A stretch of 64,000 nucleotides of DNA from positions 58,708,944-58,772,943 of the forward strand of contig CM026552.1 of the NCBI GenBank assembly GCA_015143295.1, written 5' to 3'. The position numbers and the translations under genes were made by a program. Source of the DNA: Tetracentron sinense. Its lineage: Eukaryota > Streptophyta > Magnoliopsida > Trochodendrales > Trochodendraceae. The notes beneath the pieces are model-generated. The model saw only the letters and a program-made list of their open reading frames with translations, was not told the origin of the DNA and did no database searches. Shown in pieces: positions 54,046 through 64,000 of this stretch. Numbering within the stretch: position 1 is the stretch's first letter; each line of letters opens with the position of its first letter.

Positions 54046-57000
54046 TTCTTTTATTTGGAATATCAGAGGGGCGGGCAACTCTAATTCCCGTAGGAGATTA
54101 AATTCGGTTATTATTGAAAGGAAGGTTTCTCTAGTGGCTATTCTGGACCCTAAGCAAAATTTGAAATTCTTAGATAAAGTGAAGAAAGAGATTGGCTTTA
54201 GTCATCATGCAGTTAATAATGGTGAGATTAGTAGAATTTGGGTGCTCTGGAAGGGGGATATCTCAGTACTGGCTATTCAGAACTCTTTTCAGTGTTTGTC
54301 TCTTTTATTAACAATCCGAGGTGGTTCCCCAGTCAGGTACTCATTTATTTATGCAATGTGCGGCAAAATCGAGAGAAGAGAGTTATGGGAAGAATTAAGG
54401 CTGATCAGTCTTGATGTGGACACTCCTTGGATTATTGGCGGGGATTTTAATGTAATCAGGCATGCAGGAGAGAAAAAAGGGGGTAGAAATCCAGATTTAT
54501 ATGCTATGGATGATTTTAATGATATAATTTCTCAGTGCGGGTTGATAGATGGAAATTTTCAAGGGAATCGATTTACGTGGTGTAATGATCGCATTAAAGC
54601 TCATTGTATTTGGGCTAGATTGGATAGAGTGCTCTATAATTCTGCATGGCAAGCGTCTACATCCAGCACTTCTATTACCCATCTTCCTCGAAGTCCCTCA
54701 GATCATGCTCCTCTCTTGGTTTTGGTGGAGAATAAGAGGCGGGAAAGCTCTTCGTCTTTCAAATTCCAGAATATGTGGACTAAAGATGAAGGTTTTATTG
54801 AGATTGTTAAGGAGGATTGGAAGTCGGCTAAACCAGGTAACCCCCTTATTTCTTTTTTCTTGAAACTTAAATCTCTTAAAATTGCTTTATCTGCTTGGAA
54901 CAAGAACAGGTTTGGAAACATTTTTACTAATCTTCGAGATTGTGAAAAGCTAGTGGAGGAATTAGAATATCAGATTCAATTGAATTGGACTGAAGAGGGT
55001 GATAGAAAATTATGTGAAGCTAAGTTGAGACTGAAATATTACTTAGATAATGAAGAAATCTTCTGGAAACAGAAATCCAGAGAGCATTGGCTGAAAGAGG
55101 GCGACAAGAATACGAAGTATTTTCATGTTGTTTATCAAAATAATCGAAAGAGAAATATGGTGCATGAGATTCAAGATAGCAATGGTAATGTTCTTACGAA
55201 AGAGGAGGATATGGGGAGAGAAGCAGTCAAGTTTTTCCAGAAAATGTTACTTTCAGAGACAGTCAACATGGGGGATATCATTGAAAATAAAATTCCGTCA
55301 CTAGTGTCGGATGATGATAATGAGGAGTTATGCAAATTGCCTGATATGTCTGAAATTAAGAAGGTGGTGTTCGATATGCCGGCTTATGGAGCTCCAGGTC
55401 TAGATGGGTTTTCAGGGATGTTCTACCAATTTTGCTGGGAGATTATCAAAGAGGATTTGGTAAATGCAATTCAGTTTTTCTTTGTGAATGGTTTTATCCC
55501 TAGAGCCATTAACGCTACCATGATCTGCCTTATAGCCAAAGTGGAGAATCCTGTGAATTTTTCTGATTTTCGACCTATCAGTTTATGTAATGTCTTTTAC
55601 AAAATCATTACGAAGGTGATAGCTGTTCGGTTGGGCTGTATTTTGCCTAAGTTAATTTCTGAAGAGCAATCTGCTTTCGTGAAAGGTAGGAGCATCATTG
55701 ACAACATTTCTTTGGCTCAGGATTTAACTTCGAATATTAATCGTAAAGTGAGAGGTGGGAATGTTAACTTCAAATTAGATATGGCGAAAGCTTATGATAG
55801 AATGGAATGGGAATTTCTCATTATAGTTCTGAAGAAATTTGGTTTCAGTGCAAGGTTTCTGAAAATTATAATAGGCTGCATCTCCTTTCCATTTTTCTCG
55901 GTTATTTTGAATGGCAGAGTGCATGGATTTTTCCAGTCATCTAGGGGTCTGAGGCAAGGAGACCCATTGTCTCCTGCTCTATTCATTTTGGCAGAGGAGG
56001 TCCTCAGTAGAGGTTTGAAGAATATATTTGCTACTGGGAAAGTGGATTTTTATAGGTCTTCAAAAAATGCTATTACTATTTCCCACTTACTATTTGCTGA
56101 TGATACTCTTATATTCTGTAATGGGCATAAAAGATCTCTTCATCAGCTATTTAAATTCTTATCTGATTATGAAGCAGCTTCTGGGCAGAAGATTAATAAG
56201 CATAAAAGTGCAATGTATGTGGCGGACTCTAAATTAGAGTCAGAGAGGAGTCGATTGGTCAATGTTAGTGGGATCTCAATTGATAAGTTCCCATTTCGTT
56301 ATTTGGGGATCCCCATTTTCCATGGTCGGATGAAAAATGTTTATTTCGACTATGTTATTGACAAGGTCAGGAAAAAGATGGATGGGTGGAAAGGGAAGTT
56401 ATTATCGAATGGAGGGAAACTCGTTATGTTGAAGCACGTTTTATCTTCATTACCGATATATAGTTTGATGAGTTGCAACATTCCCCTAGGTGTTATTCGA
56501 AGAATTGAAAGTTATTTTTCTTCTTTTTTCTGGAATAATAGTGATGGCAGCAAGAGATATCATTGGGTATCTTGGAATAGAATCACTAAACCTTGTAGAG
56601 AAGGAGGATTGGGTCTTCGCAAATTAGATGATGTAGCCAAGGCATTTAGAATGAAGATGGCTTGGAAGTTGATATCCGATAAGGGGCTGTGGTCCAATTA
56701 TTTCAAAAGCAAATACCTGAACAATAACCACCTGTGGATGATTGATAATTTTTTAAATGGCCCGAAATCTTGGTTGGATATTGGAAGATGGGTTAAGAGT
56801 ACGATGGTTAACTGTAAATGGCTGATAGGAAATGGGGAAACTACGAATTTCTGGTTTGATATTTGGTGGGAAGATTCTCCTTTGATTGAAGAGGTTAGTG
56901 ATTGTCCTGAAAGTTTTCCAATTGTTAAAGATAGTTTAGGAAGAGGCCGTTGGAAGGAAGAGGTGTTAAGGCTTCTTCCTACCGAATTGCAACAAGATTT

Positions 57001-58180
57001 GTCTCTTAATACCATTGTTTTATCTACCCTAGAAGATCGCCTTATTTGGAAAAAAGAGAGTTCGGGAAGGTTCACTTTCGAATCTTGCTGGGAGTGTGTT
57101 CGTGAAGCCTCTCAAACAGTTCCATGGGGTCATGTGATATGGAAAGAGGGCATTCCTTCTAAAATTTCAGTACTAATTTGGAAGATTTTTCACAATGCCA
57201 TTTCGGTGGATAGTAATGTCCAAGCTAAAGGTATTTCTCTGCCAAGTAAATGTGAGTGTTGTTCTTCTCCGAACAGTGAATCTTTGACCCACCTTTTTTG
57301 TAAAGGAGAGATGGCTACAAAGATTTGGAGAAGAGTGGGACATGTGCTCCATATCCAGTATTTTGAAGAAGATACCATTCAGACTAGAATCATGAGATTT
57401 TTTCAGAAGAGTCACTGTGGTGCGGTTAGAGGTGTTCTTTGTATAGTAGTGCCTATGTTTGTGTGTTGGGAGCTGTGGAATTTTCGCAATAAAGCCAGAT
57501 ATGAAAATTTTAAAAGGCCTTTCTTTGGCATGCTGAAAAGAATTAAAGATTGGGTGAAAGGTTCAGCTGAGTTATGGAAATTCACAAAAACCTTCAGTTC
57601 GGTGGACAGAGAACTAAGTGCTCATTTCGATATTCAAGCTTCTAATTCAAGCATGAAAAGGCCAATCATCACTAAATGGCTATGCCCTTCCCCGGGCTGG
57701 TTCAAACTCAATACTGATGGGGCGGCTAGGAACAACCCGGGAGAGAGTGGAGGAGGAGGAATTATTCGTGACGAAACTGGTCAAATGGTATTAGCTTTTT
57801 ATGCTTACTATGAGTTGGGAACTAATACGATGGCTGAATTTAGGGCAGTATATGATGGGTGTATGCTCTGTGATCAACATGGTTTATATAATGTGGTGGT
57901 GGAAAGTGATTCTAAAATTGTTATTGATGTTATTAATGGTATTCTTGACCCCCCTTGGAAAGTTTGGTATTGGTGGAAAGAGATTATTCGATTGAAGAAT
58001 GGTTGTAATTTGATTTTCCAGCATACTTTTAGAGAAAACAACCAGGTAGCGGATTTTCTTTCTAAAGAAGCGTATCAAAAGAAAGAAAGAAAAGTATTCA
58101 AAGATGCTAAGGAATGCCCTGTACAAATGAAAGGATTGATTCGTATGGACAGATCGGAGCTAGTAAATATCAGATGTTAA
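54038..58180 (+). CDS. LINE B ORF2 protein (endonuclease, reverse transcriptase, zinc finger, RNase H)
   Basis: 1380 residues, fully open. The ATG overlaps the end of ORF1 by 8 bases (AATGTTTAA), so reinitiation after ORF1 is possible. Apurinic-type endonuclease at about 1-230: FIWNIRGAG, WIIGGDFNVIR, SDHAPLL. The position of the catalytic glutamate reads ILDPKQN, aspartate instead of the usual EPK. The linker holds WLKEGDKNTKYFH (about 350). Reverse transcriptase at about 440-710: APGLDGFSGMF, PISLCNVFYKIITK, QSAFVKGRSI, KLDMAKAYDR, RGLRQGDPLSPALF and the catalytic FADDTLIFC. A zf-RVT region follows (W..F/C-rich, KCECCSSPNSESLTHLF). RNase H at about 1220-1355 has LNTDGAARNNPG, AEFRAVYDG, ESDSK and NQVADFLSKEA. 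It carries out target-primed reverse transcription. Confidence 0.95.
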   Translation: MFNSFIWNIRGAGNSNSRRRLNSVIIERKVSLVAILDPKQNLKFLDKVKKEIGFSHHAVNNGEISRIWVLWKGDISVLAIQNSFQCLSLLLTIRGGSPVRYSFIYAMCGKIERRELWEELRLISLDVDTPWIIGGDFNVIRHAGEKKGGRNPDLYAMDDFNDIISQCGLIDGNFQGNRFTWCNDRIKAHCIWARLDRVLYNSAWQASTSSTSITHLPRSPSDHAPLLVLVENKRRESSSSFKFQNMWTKDEGFIEIVKEDWKSAKPGNPLISFFLKLKSLKIALSAWNKNRFGNIFTNLRDCEKLVEELEYQIQLNWTEEGDRKLCEAKLRLKYYLDNEEIFWKQKSREHWLKEGDKNTKYFHVVYQNNRKRNMVHEIQDSNGNVLTKEEDMGREAVKFFQKMLLSETVNMGDIIENKIPSLVSDDDNEELCKLPDMSEIKKVVFDMPAYGAPGLDGFSGMFYQFCWEIIKEDLVNAIQFFFVNGFIPRAINATMICLIAKVENPVNFSDFRPISLCNVFYKIITKVIAVRLGCILPKLISEEQSAFVKGRSIIDNISLAQDLTSNINRKVRGGNVNFKLDMAKAYDRMEWEFLIIVLKKFGFSARFLKIIIGCISFPFFSVILNGRVHGFFQSSRGLRQGDPLSPALFILAEEVLSRGLKNIFATGKVDFYRSSKNAITISHLLFADDTLIFCNGHKRSLHQLFKFLSDYEAASGQKINKHKSAMYVADSKLESERSRLVNVSGISIDKFPFRYLGIPIFHGRMKNVYFDYVIDKVRKKMDGWKGKLLSNGGKLVMLKHVLSSLPIYSLMSCNIPLGVIRRIESYFSSFFWNNSDGSKRYHWVSWNRITKPCREGGLGLRKLDDVAKAFRMKMAWKLISDKGLWSNYFKSKYLNNNHLWMIDNFLNGPKSWLDIGRWVKSTMVNCKWLIGNGETTNFWFDIWWEDSPLIEEVSDCPESFPIVKDSLGRGRWKEEVLRLLPTELQQDLSLNTIVLSTLEDRLIWKKESSGRFTFESCWECVREASQTVPWGHVIWKEGIPSKISVLIWKIFHNAISVDSNVQAKGISLPSKCECCSSPNSESLTHLFCKGEMATKIWRRVGHVLHIQYFEEDTIQTRIMRFFQKSHCGAVRGVLCIVVPMFVCWELWNFRNKARYENFKRPFFGMLKRIKDWVKGSAELWKFTKTFSSVDRELSAHFDIQASNSSMKRPIITKWLCPSPGWFKLNTDGAARNNPGESGGGGIIRDETGQMVLAFYAYYELGTNTMAEFRAVYDGCMLCDQHGLYNVVVESDSKIVIDVINGILDPPWKVWYWWKEIIRLKNGCNLIFQHTFRENNQVADFLSKEAYQKKERKVFKDAKECPVQMKGLIRMDRSELVNIRC

Positions 58181-58514
58181 ATATTGGTTTGTTTAGTTGG
58201 GTTTTGGGGTTTGTCTTCCCATCGTTGGTTAGGTGGGTTTGGTGGGTTTTGTATGTAGGGGTAAGGATTATGTTCCCCCCTAGTTTTTATTTTATTTTTT
58301 AGGTTGGTTTGCCAGGCTTGGAATGCCATCCTGGAGTTTACTTGTCTAGGGAGGGGTTAGGTTTTATGTCCTCCCCTCTCGGTGGTTGGTCTGTATGGGG
58401 TAAGGTTTATGTCCCCCCCAATTTTTCCTTTTTTAATAAATCGGGTAGGGGTCTGCCAAACCCCCCACTCCTTCTGAGTGGCTTTTCTAAAAAAAAAAAA
58501 AAAAAAAAAAAAAA
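58181..58514 (+). other. LINE B 3' untranslated region and poly(A) tail
   Basis: GT-rich stretch with repeated GGTTTGG and TATGT-CCCCCC phrases, ending CTTTTCT and 26 A residues. The two TATGTTCCCCCC / TATGTCCCCCCC blocks (near 58270 and 58411) suggest an internal duplication of about 140 bp. No gene is seen. Confidence 0.8.
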
Positions 58515-58529
58515 GAAGGGCTCCAACTA
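58515..58529. repeat. LINE B target-site duplication, right copy
   Basis: GAAGGGCTCCAACTA, identical to 52021-52035. Confidence 0.95.
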
Positions 58530-59393
58530 CAGTATGAGTTTGATGGGCATGGATCATCAAATCAATAATGTGTGCGGCAAGATCAATATCATGCCCACGA
58601 AGAAGACTGAACAAAAATCGAGCTCTATCTTCCCTAAAGTCTACAGTATGAACCTTTGGGTGAATATTGGCACTCATTACTAGGTTTATAAGTCTTGCAT
58701 CCCTAGTGAGTTTAGACACTTCAATGAGAGATCCAACCCATAATGTATGAGTACCACAAAGAAAGGTAACCACATTTTCCATGGTTTCTTTATCCTCATC
58801 ATTCTTATATTTATAAGGATAATAAGCATTTGGAAGTCGAGGACAACCAAGAAATTTAGCAATCACATTAGGATTTATCACAACAGATTTTTCTAAAGCT
58901 CCAGATTTGAAAGACTAGGTTTTAGAATTGATTTCAGAAAAATTTGAGTAAAATTCCTGGACTAACTGAATAGGGGCAGGACCGGATAAAGTAAGAATAC
59001 CTTCCCATTGACGATCGGCAATGAGCTTAGGAAGGTGATAATCACCAAAATCGGAAATTCGAACACCCCTTTCAACCATAACAGCCTTCTTGCTAAAATA
59101 CTCACTATAAAGTCGAGCAGCAGTAGGGCTAATGAAGGGACCCAAAAGAACATTCGAAGTTGAACAAGCTTTGCCTTTTTGTTTCTGGGTTTTATCTGCC
59201 AAAGACTTTTGGTGATTTTCAGAAGTAGAATCAACCATTCTACGGATTGGTCTATCCCCTATTGAAATTACCCTGATCAATGATCTCTATGACCTATTGG
59301 AGTGAAAGAGTAGGGCTCATTGAGATCCTCTTCCTTGAGAGGGTCCTCTTGGTTGTTTAGGACCAATCTACGGCATTTAGAAACACCGGACAT
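58530..59393 (-). pseudogene. Element S envelope-position ORF, N-terminal piece (plant transposon protein type)
   Basis: Minus-strand ATG at 59393 gives MSGVSKCRRLVLNNQ. Further on, VERGVRISDFGDY, WEGILTLSGP and VQEFYSNF are the hallmarks of the putative plant transposon protein family, found in many plant retroelements. IAKFLGCPRLPNAY and FLCGTHTLWVG follow. Biochemical role is unknown; it may be gag- or envelope-related. Several breaks are present, and LINE B separates it from its C-terminal piece. Confidence 0.65.
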
Positions 59394-59610
59394 GAGGAAG
59401 GCAACAATAACAAGGGAGAACAAAAAAAAATTGTGGATTTTGATGCCCTAGACAAGAAATTCAACCCAAAAGCAAGAAAAGGAACAAGGATTACCGTTTT
59501 GATGCTTGGGAAACTTTGAGATTCAAAATGAATGATCGTAGGAAGGAGTTAAAACCGAGAGATCGCTCTGGAGTTCGGAGAACAAGTGAATAGAAAAATG
59601 AGAAATGAGG

Positions 59611-59690
59611 GTTTTATAACCCTGTTCACGAAAGACCGATCGATCGGTCAATAACACCGAGCGATCGGTGGTCTGGAAGATTTTCAGAAA
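59611..59690 (-). promoter_or_regulatory. Internal palindromes and TATA box ahead of the envelope-position ORF
   Basis: ACCGATCGATCGGT (59637-59650) and ACCGAGCGATCGGT (59657-59670) lie, on the minus strand, just upstream of GTTATAAAAC at 59611-59620. That is about 220 bp ahead of the ATG at 59393. The layout is the same as in the LTR promoters. GGTTGAGGGGGAGC, a polypurine tract, lies a little further upstream at 59714-59727. Confidence 0.6.
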
Positions 59691-59727
59691 ATTTTGATTT
59701 AAAACCATTTTGCTCCCCCTCAACCAA

Positions 59728-60853
59728 AGAAAGATTTAACTCACTTTCTCCTCAAAATAACCTAATTACCAAGCATATATGCAAAAATTGATTTCTTCAA
59801 AATCATAAAGAACTTTCACTCAAGAATTGATATGTTAAGTGTAGTCATAAACAAGGGTTATGTAAACAACTATAGATTTTCATAGGTGATCAATTTTGGT
59901 TTTTGCATCAAATTCACAATCAGAGTCAAGAAACATTTTGAAGTAATGTGAGTGTGAAACCAAAATTCATAACTTGATTCTTTGGAGTGGTTTCCTTCCA
60001 TAAGCAAGATTTTGACATTATAGGATAAAATGTACTCTAGAATGTTCAAAAACTAGATTTAAAACCAATAGACATCCATACTTGTATGATGAGCAATTTT
60101 TACCCCAAATTTAACTAATAAAAACATTTTATTTTACTGTCAAATCGTACTCATGGTGAAAATTCTTTTTGAGTACACATAAGCTGTTCTTAGTACACTG
60201 GTGACTTTCACACATGTGAGAAGGTAGCCCTCTCTAATGGCAGTGGGGGCTTTCACTCTAGCAACCCATATAGATACCTACAGTCTATCTAGGTAGCCAT
60301 TACTCACTGCTTGCATCCACTAGAAGCTATCACACAAACTCACAGGTAGTCCTTTCCATGTCAAAAATTTTTATAACTAGGGGGCTCACCTTATGGAATT
60401 TTAATCACATTGGTTATACTAGATTTGATTAATCTAGGGAACCATGTGGTATAATATCAGAATCTATATATAGGAACTAACACCATCTTAAAAATCAGTT
60501 AGAGTGCATGTCCAACACATAACAACTTTGTTTACTCAACTCTAACTGAAATTAGTGATCATCATCATATTAAATCACAAGGTAGAACTAATAGTTGAAC
60601 TATCCTTATTTACTCAATCCTATATAAAATTAATCCTTGGAATTCATGTTCAAATATGATTTCAAAGAAATAAATTTAAGTATAATGATAGGAGAGAAGG
60701 TCATACAAACATACTATTTTTTGCAACATTTTTCAAAATTTTTTTTTGAATGTTTTTGGATTTTTTTTAATTAAAGAAAACAAAAATAAAAAAAATAGCT
60801 CTATGACATAAATGAAACAAGAAGAACACATAGGCTATAAAGAAAGCACACCA
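59728..60853 (-). other. Spacer of element S between pol and the envelope-position ORF
   Basis: About 1.1 kb of AT-rich sequence without a credible reading frame. It contains A/T runs near 60730-60800. Nothing else is recognised. Confidence 0.5.
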
Positions 60854-62173
60854 TCACTCAACTCTGAACAAACCAATGGATTTCCTAAGGAACTCAAACC
60901 TAAGGGAATCTAAGGGTTTTGTGAGAATGTCTGCAAATTGTTTCTCTGTTTGGACATAGTCAATACACACAACATTTTGCTCAACTAGATCACGAATGAA
61001 GTGATGCCTAATGTCAATGTGTTTTGTGCGAGAATGTTGAACGGGATTTTTTGAAATATTGATAGCACTTGAATTATCACAATACACAGTCATAGTGCCC
61101 TGTTCAATCCCGTAATCATGCAACATCTGCTTCATCCACAGAAGTTGAGTGCAACAACTGCCAGCTGCTATGTACTCAACTTCGGCAGTGGACAGTGAAA
61201 TTGAATTCTGATTTTTCTAAGCCAAGCAACTAAGTAGTTTCCAGTATAGAAACACCCTCCGGAGGTGCTCTTCCTGTCATCAGCATTTCCGACCTAGTCG
61301 ACATCGGAATATCTAACTATTGTGGCATTGGTATCAAAATAATACTAGAGGCCAAATGATAGAGTTCCACTCACATAGCGAATGATACGCTTGACTGCAA
61401 GCAAGTGAGACTCTTTTGGGCTAGCTTAATAGTGGGCACATGCTCCAACACTAAAGGCTATATTTGGTCTAGTGGCAGTTAGGTAGAGCAAACTACCAAT
61501 CATGCTTCTATAAGAAGTTTGATCAACATCCTTGCCTAAAGCATCTTTACTAAGTTTTGTTGTAGAACTCATAGGAGTCCTTGCATGCTTAGCAGAGCTT
61601 ATGCCAAATTTCTTCACCATATTTTTAGCATATTTGATTTGAGATACTGAGATCCCAGAATCCAATTGCTTGATCTGAAGACCAAGGAAGAAACTCAGCT
61701 CACCAACCATGCTCATTTCAAATTCATTTTTCATTTGTTCAGCAAATGAAAGAGCATGTAAGTCTAATGTGGAACCAAACACAATGTCATCAACATATAT
61801 CTGGGCGATGACAATATCACCTTTCACATTCTTTATGAAAAGGGTTCTGTCTACTCCCCCTCTCGAAAATCCATTTTCCAAGAGGTAAGTAGTCAGCCTC
61901 TCATACTAAGCTCTTGGAGCTTGCTTTAAACCATAGAGGGCCCTTTTTAACCGATAGACTTGATCAAGGTGATGTGGATCTTCAAACCCTTTTGGTTGTT
62001 CCACATAGACTTCCTCCTGTAGAATGCCATTCAAAAAGGCACTCTTAACATCCATTTGAAAAAGCTTGAATTTCATATGGCAAGCCACAGCTAGAAGAAT
62101 TCTAATTGATTCTAGCCTGGTAACAGGAGCAAAGGTTTCGTCGAAGTCAATGCCTTCAATTTAGGTGTATCCT
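60854..62173 (-). pseudogene. Element S pol, reverse transcriptase and RNase H part (Ty1/copia)
   Basis: On the minus strand the copia-type landmarks appear in order: [16 protein letters not shown] and the YGLKQAPRA block, then IAQIYVDDIVFGS with the catalytic YVDD, LSFFLGLQIKQ, GSLLYLTATRPNIAFSVG, and finally RNase H ending VYCDNSSAINISKNP, RTKHIDIRHHF and ADILTKPL. These are the sequences of a Sirevirus-type copia element. It is broken, with several breaks, and its upstream part is cut off by LTR C2 at 62174. Confidence 0.9.
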
Positions 62174-64000
62174 TGTCGCGACCCAAAACTCACCCTATGA
62201 GTTAGAGTGAATCTTGAACGACTTGTCATGACCTACATGACATGCTTGACAAACAAACCTGCAAAATACACGGAGCATATACCATAGAGGACCAAAACAG
62301 CGGAAACATACTCTAACATGGCACAACGGAAGTCTACAAAACCTCTACGTATATACAGTGATCCAAGTTTGATACAAAAGGAAATTAAAACAAAGAAAGT
62401 GCGGACAGGCCCGCCAAAATACATGAATATAACTCTCAAGCTCACCCACAACCTCTCACTTAGAACCTACCACCTAATAACCGTCTATATGAGGCTCCTC
62501 CACAGGTTCCTCAACATACTCCTCTTCCACCCAAGGGCCAGGAGTGCAGACATCAAAAGGAGCAGCTGCCCCACTATCACCTACCGACCTAAGAAGTACG
62601 GCTGAGCATGGAATACTCAGTGGAAACCAAACACTAACCAACAGCCATAGCATAGCAAATACAATATAAGACAGGTACCAAACACTAACCAACAGCCATA
62701 GCATAGCAAATACAATATAAGACAGAAAGCGATTCATATCATAACAAGAAAGTAAAACAGTTTATATTCATGCTTGCATTTCATAAAAATTGATAAATCT
62801 CTTGAAAACATCGTACACTTGACTTGACTTAAAATCTTCGTTTTGTGCTTTAAAACTCGTCTTGTCATGTGTCTTGTTTTGTCGTGTCGTGTCATGTCAT
62901 GCGTGTCATGCTTGTATCATGCGTGTACCATGCTTGTCAGGCATGTTTGCTTGGGAATTTAACATGCTCATGTACTTGTGAGATGCGCTTGTGAGATGTC
63001 TTGAGAGGGAAGGGAGGCCCTTCTTTCTTGATATGCCTTGAGAGAGAAGGGAGACCATTCTTTAATGCAATGCACTTGTGAGTGAGGGGAGACCCCTCAT
63101 GGAAGGGAGGGAAGTGTAAACTCCCTCCTAAGAAATGCTTGTTCTTGTTCTCCTGTCAAAAGTGAGGTAAAACATATCGTAAGATATGTTCCACCCCTAA
63201 CATCCTTACTCTTGCAAAACCGTCGGTAAAACATGTCATGCATGCCATGCTCGTGGGATTGTGTGCATACTTTCATTTGAAGTTGAATATGACAATTGGG
63301 GATTTCGGAATTCATAGAACATCAATAATTTGAGCAAATCAATATTCATACCAATTTAGGGAAAACAACATATCGCACTATCATAAAACCTAGAAATTTC
63401 CGTAAGCTTCTAAGCATGCATTTCTTGATTTACAACTCATCTTCTTTACATTGGCATTTCATCAAACACGTGATATGTGCATTATGGTTAATCCTAAACC
63501 TTGAATTTCTAGGTGGGTTAACGATCACAACACACATGTGTATTCATTATTGGTACAATGCCTTCCCCATTTCATTCATTACAACAAACACACAGCATCC
63601 AATCGCCCATTCACATCCACACCACCATCCATTAATCCATTCATCCCCACATTATCTTGCTTAGAAATTTAGGAAAAACATAAAATAAAAGAGACTATGA
63701 ACTAGGAGGGTAGTGTAGGGTACCGACCTTGATTTGGGTTGAAGAACACCCTTGGTGTGTTGTTCCAACTTGAGGAAGAATCCCTCTTTGGGTTTGAGGA
63801 ACTCTAGTTGCTTGAGGAAGGTCCTTTGCTTGAAAATCTTCAAGATGAGCTTCCCTTGATCTCCAATCCAAGCCTTCTTTGAAGAATTTCCCCAAAATCC
63901 TCTCTTCTTTCTCTTCCCTCTTTCTCTCCTCTAGGTTAGAAATGCCCCAAATAAGGGTTCCTTAACAATACAAGGGTTTAAGACCCTCAAATTTGGTATC
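62174..64000 (-). mobile_element. LTR C2 (Tekay-like subfamily C), cut by window end
   Basis: It starts TGTCGCGACCC at 62174 inside the copia pol and runs to the window edge. It aligns with LTR C1 at 23972-25674. It contains the hairpin (62601-62620), the stretch coding PFDVCTPGPWVEEEYVEE upstream of it in plus-strand coordinates (about 62480-62590), tandem GGGAAGGGAGGCCC-type units (63000-63115) and the GGTCGGTACCC signal (minus, near 63725). Its U3 promoter is outside the window. ATCCT at 62169-62173 would be the left target copy. Confidence 0.85.

Larger units (their letters stand above)
52036..58514 (+). mobile_element. LINE B, near full-length L1-type LINE with RNase H
   Basis: 6479 bp between perfect 15-bp target duplications, ending in a 26-A tail (58489-58514). 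An 81-bp leader, ORF1 (52117-54045, with premature stops), ORF2 (54038-58180, open) and a 308-bp 3' untranslated region make it almost complete. The perfect duplication, intact tail and open ORF2 mark a young insertion. It landed in the envelope-position ORF of element S in the opposite orientation. Confidence 0.95.
50511..62173 (-). mobile_element. Element S: Sirevirus-like Ty1/copia element, broken and nested
   Basis: On the minus strand the visible order is: reverse transcriptase and RNase H of copia type (62173-60854), a long spacer, a further reading frame in the envelope position (59393-51635, split by LINE B), a polypurine region and part of the 3' LTR (50965-50511). A third frame downstream of pol is typical of Sireviruses. 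The 5' part is removed by LTR C2 at 62174, and the 3' LTR is cut at 50510. Several breaks are present. It is older than E1 and E2. Confidence 0.8.

Overview
The window is nuclear DNA of a flowering plant, very probably a repeat-rich intergenic block. The evidence is one intron-less AP2/ERF transcription factor gene, plant-type L1 LINEs with a C-terminal RNase H, a tRNA-derived SINE, and Ty3/gypsy (Tekay-like chromovirus) and Ty1/copia (Sirevirus-like) elements primed by initiator Met-tRNA. The species cannot be fixed from the sequence. The only clear host gene is the AP2/ERF gene at 2603-3184 (minus). Nearly everything to its right is transposon inside transposon.

Layout. 1-511: LTR end cut by the window edge. 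512-2600: AT-rich host sequence with a 342-bp foldback element, a related loose arm and short direct repeats. 2603-3280: AP2/ERF gene and promoter. 3742-12767: a solo LTR (D) carrying a second solo LTR (A, 5589-8161) and an unassigned LTR (8178-12197) that itself holds another insertion (10183 to about 11937). 12875-13062: SINE. 13305 to about 15720: two truncated LTR-like pieces. About 15790-23971: LINE A, an old L1 interrupted by solo LTRs at 15845-18492 and 21240-23508 and by LTR C1 at 23972. Into C1 went element E0 (25675), into the end of the E0 LTR went element E1 (28323-50451, minus), and into the E1 5' LTR went element E2 (39526-49192, plus). E2 looks whole and is very young. At 50510 the remnant of E0 abuts a minus-strand Sirevirus-like element S (50511-62173). 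S carries an almost full-length L1 (LINE B, 52036-58514) with a perfect 15-bp target duplication and an intact 1380-residue ORF2. S is in turn interrupted by LTR C2 from 62174 to the window end.

Boundaries are well supported: 5-bp target duplications flank the LTR at 5589 (AAACA), 15845 (AAAAC), 21240 (GATGT), E1 (TTTTG) and E2 (ACTAT), and D has GTTGA/GTTTA.

Three things stand out. First, the Tekay-like LTRs of several diverged subfamilies carry a small reading frame of about 40-46 codons, usually starting MSAG, with the core PW(V/I)EExYxEE. Its differences fall largely at third codon positions, and a conserved hairpin sits just upstream. Second, almost every LTR here has a cluster of short palindromes just upstream of its TATA box, built on a constant GATCGATC core with subfamily-specific arms. 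A clearly homologous module of about 130 bp is shared between the gypsy LTRs and the U3 of the copia element, and a similar cluster plus TATA box lies inside S ahead of its third reading frame. Third, 36876-39525 looks like a tandem duplication rich in small insertions and deletions, most simply explained as an assembly fault.
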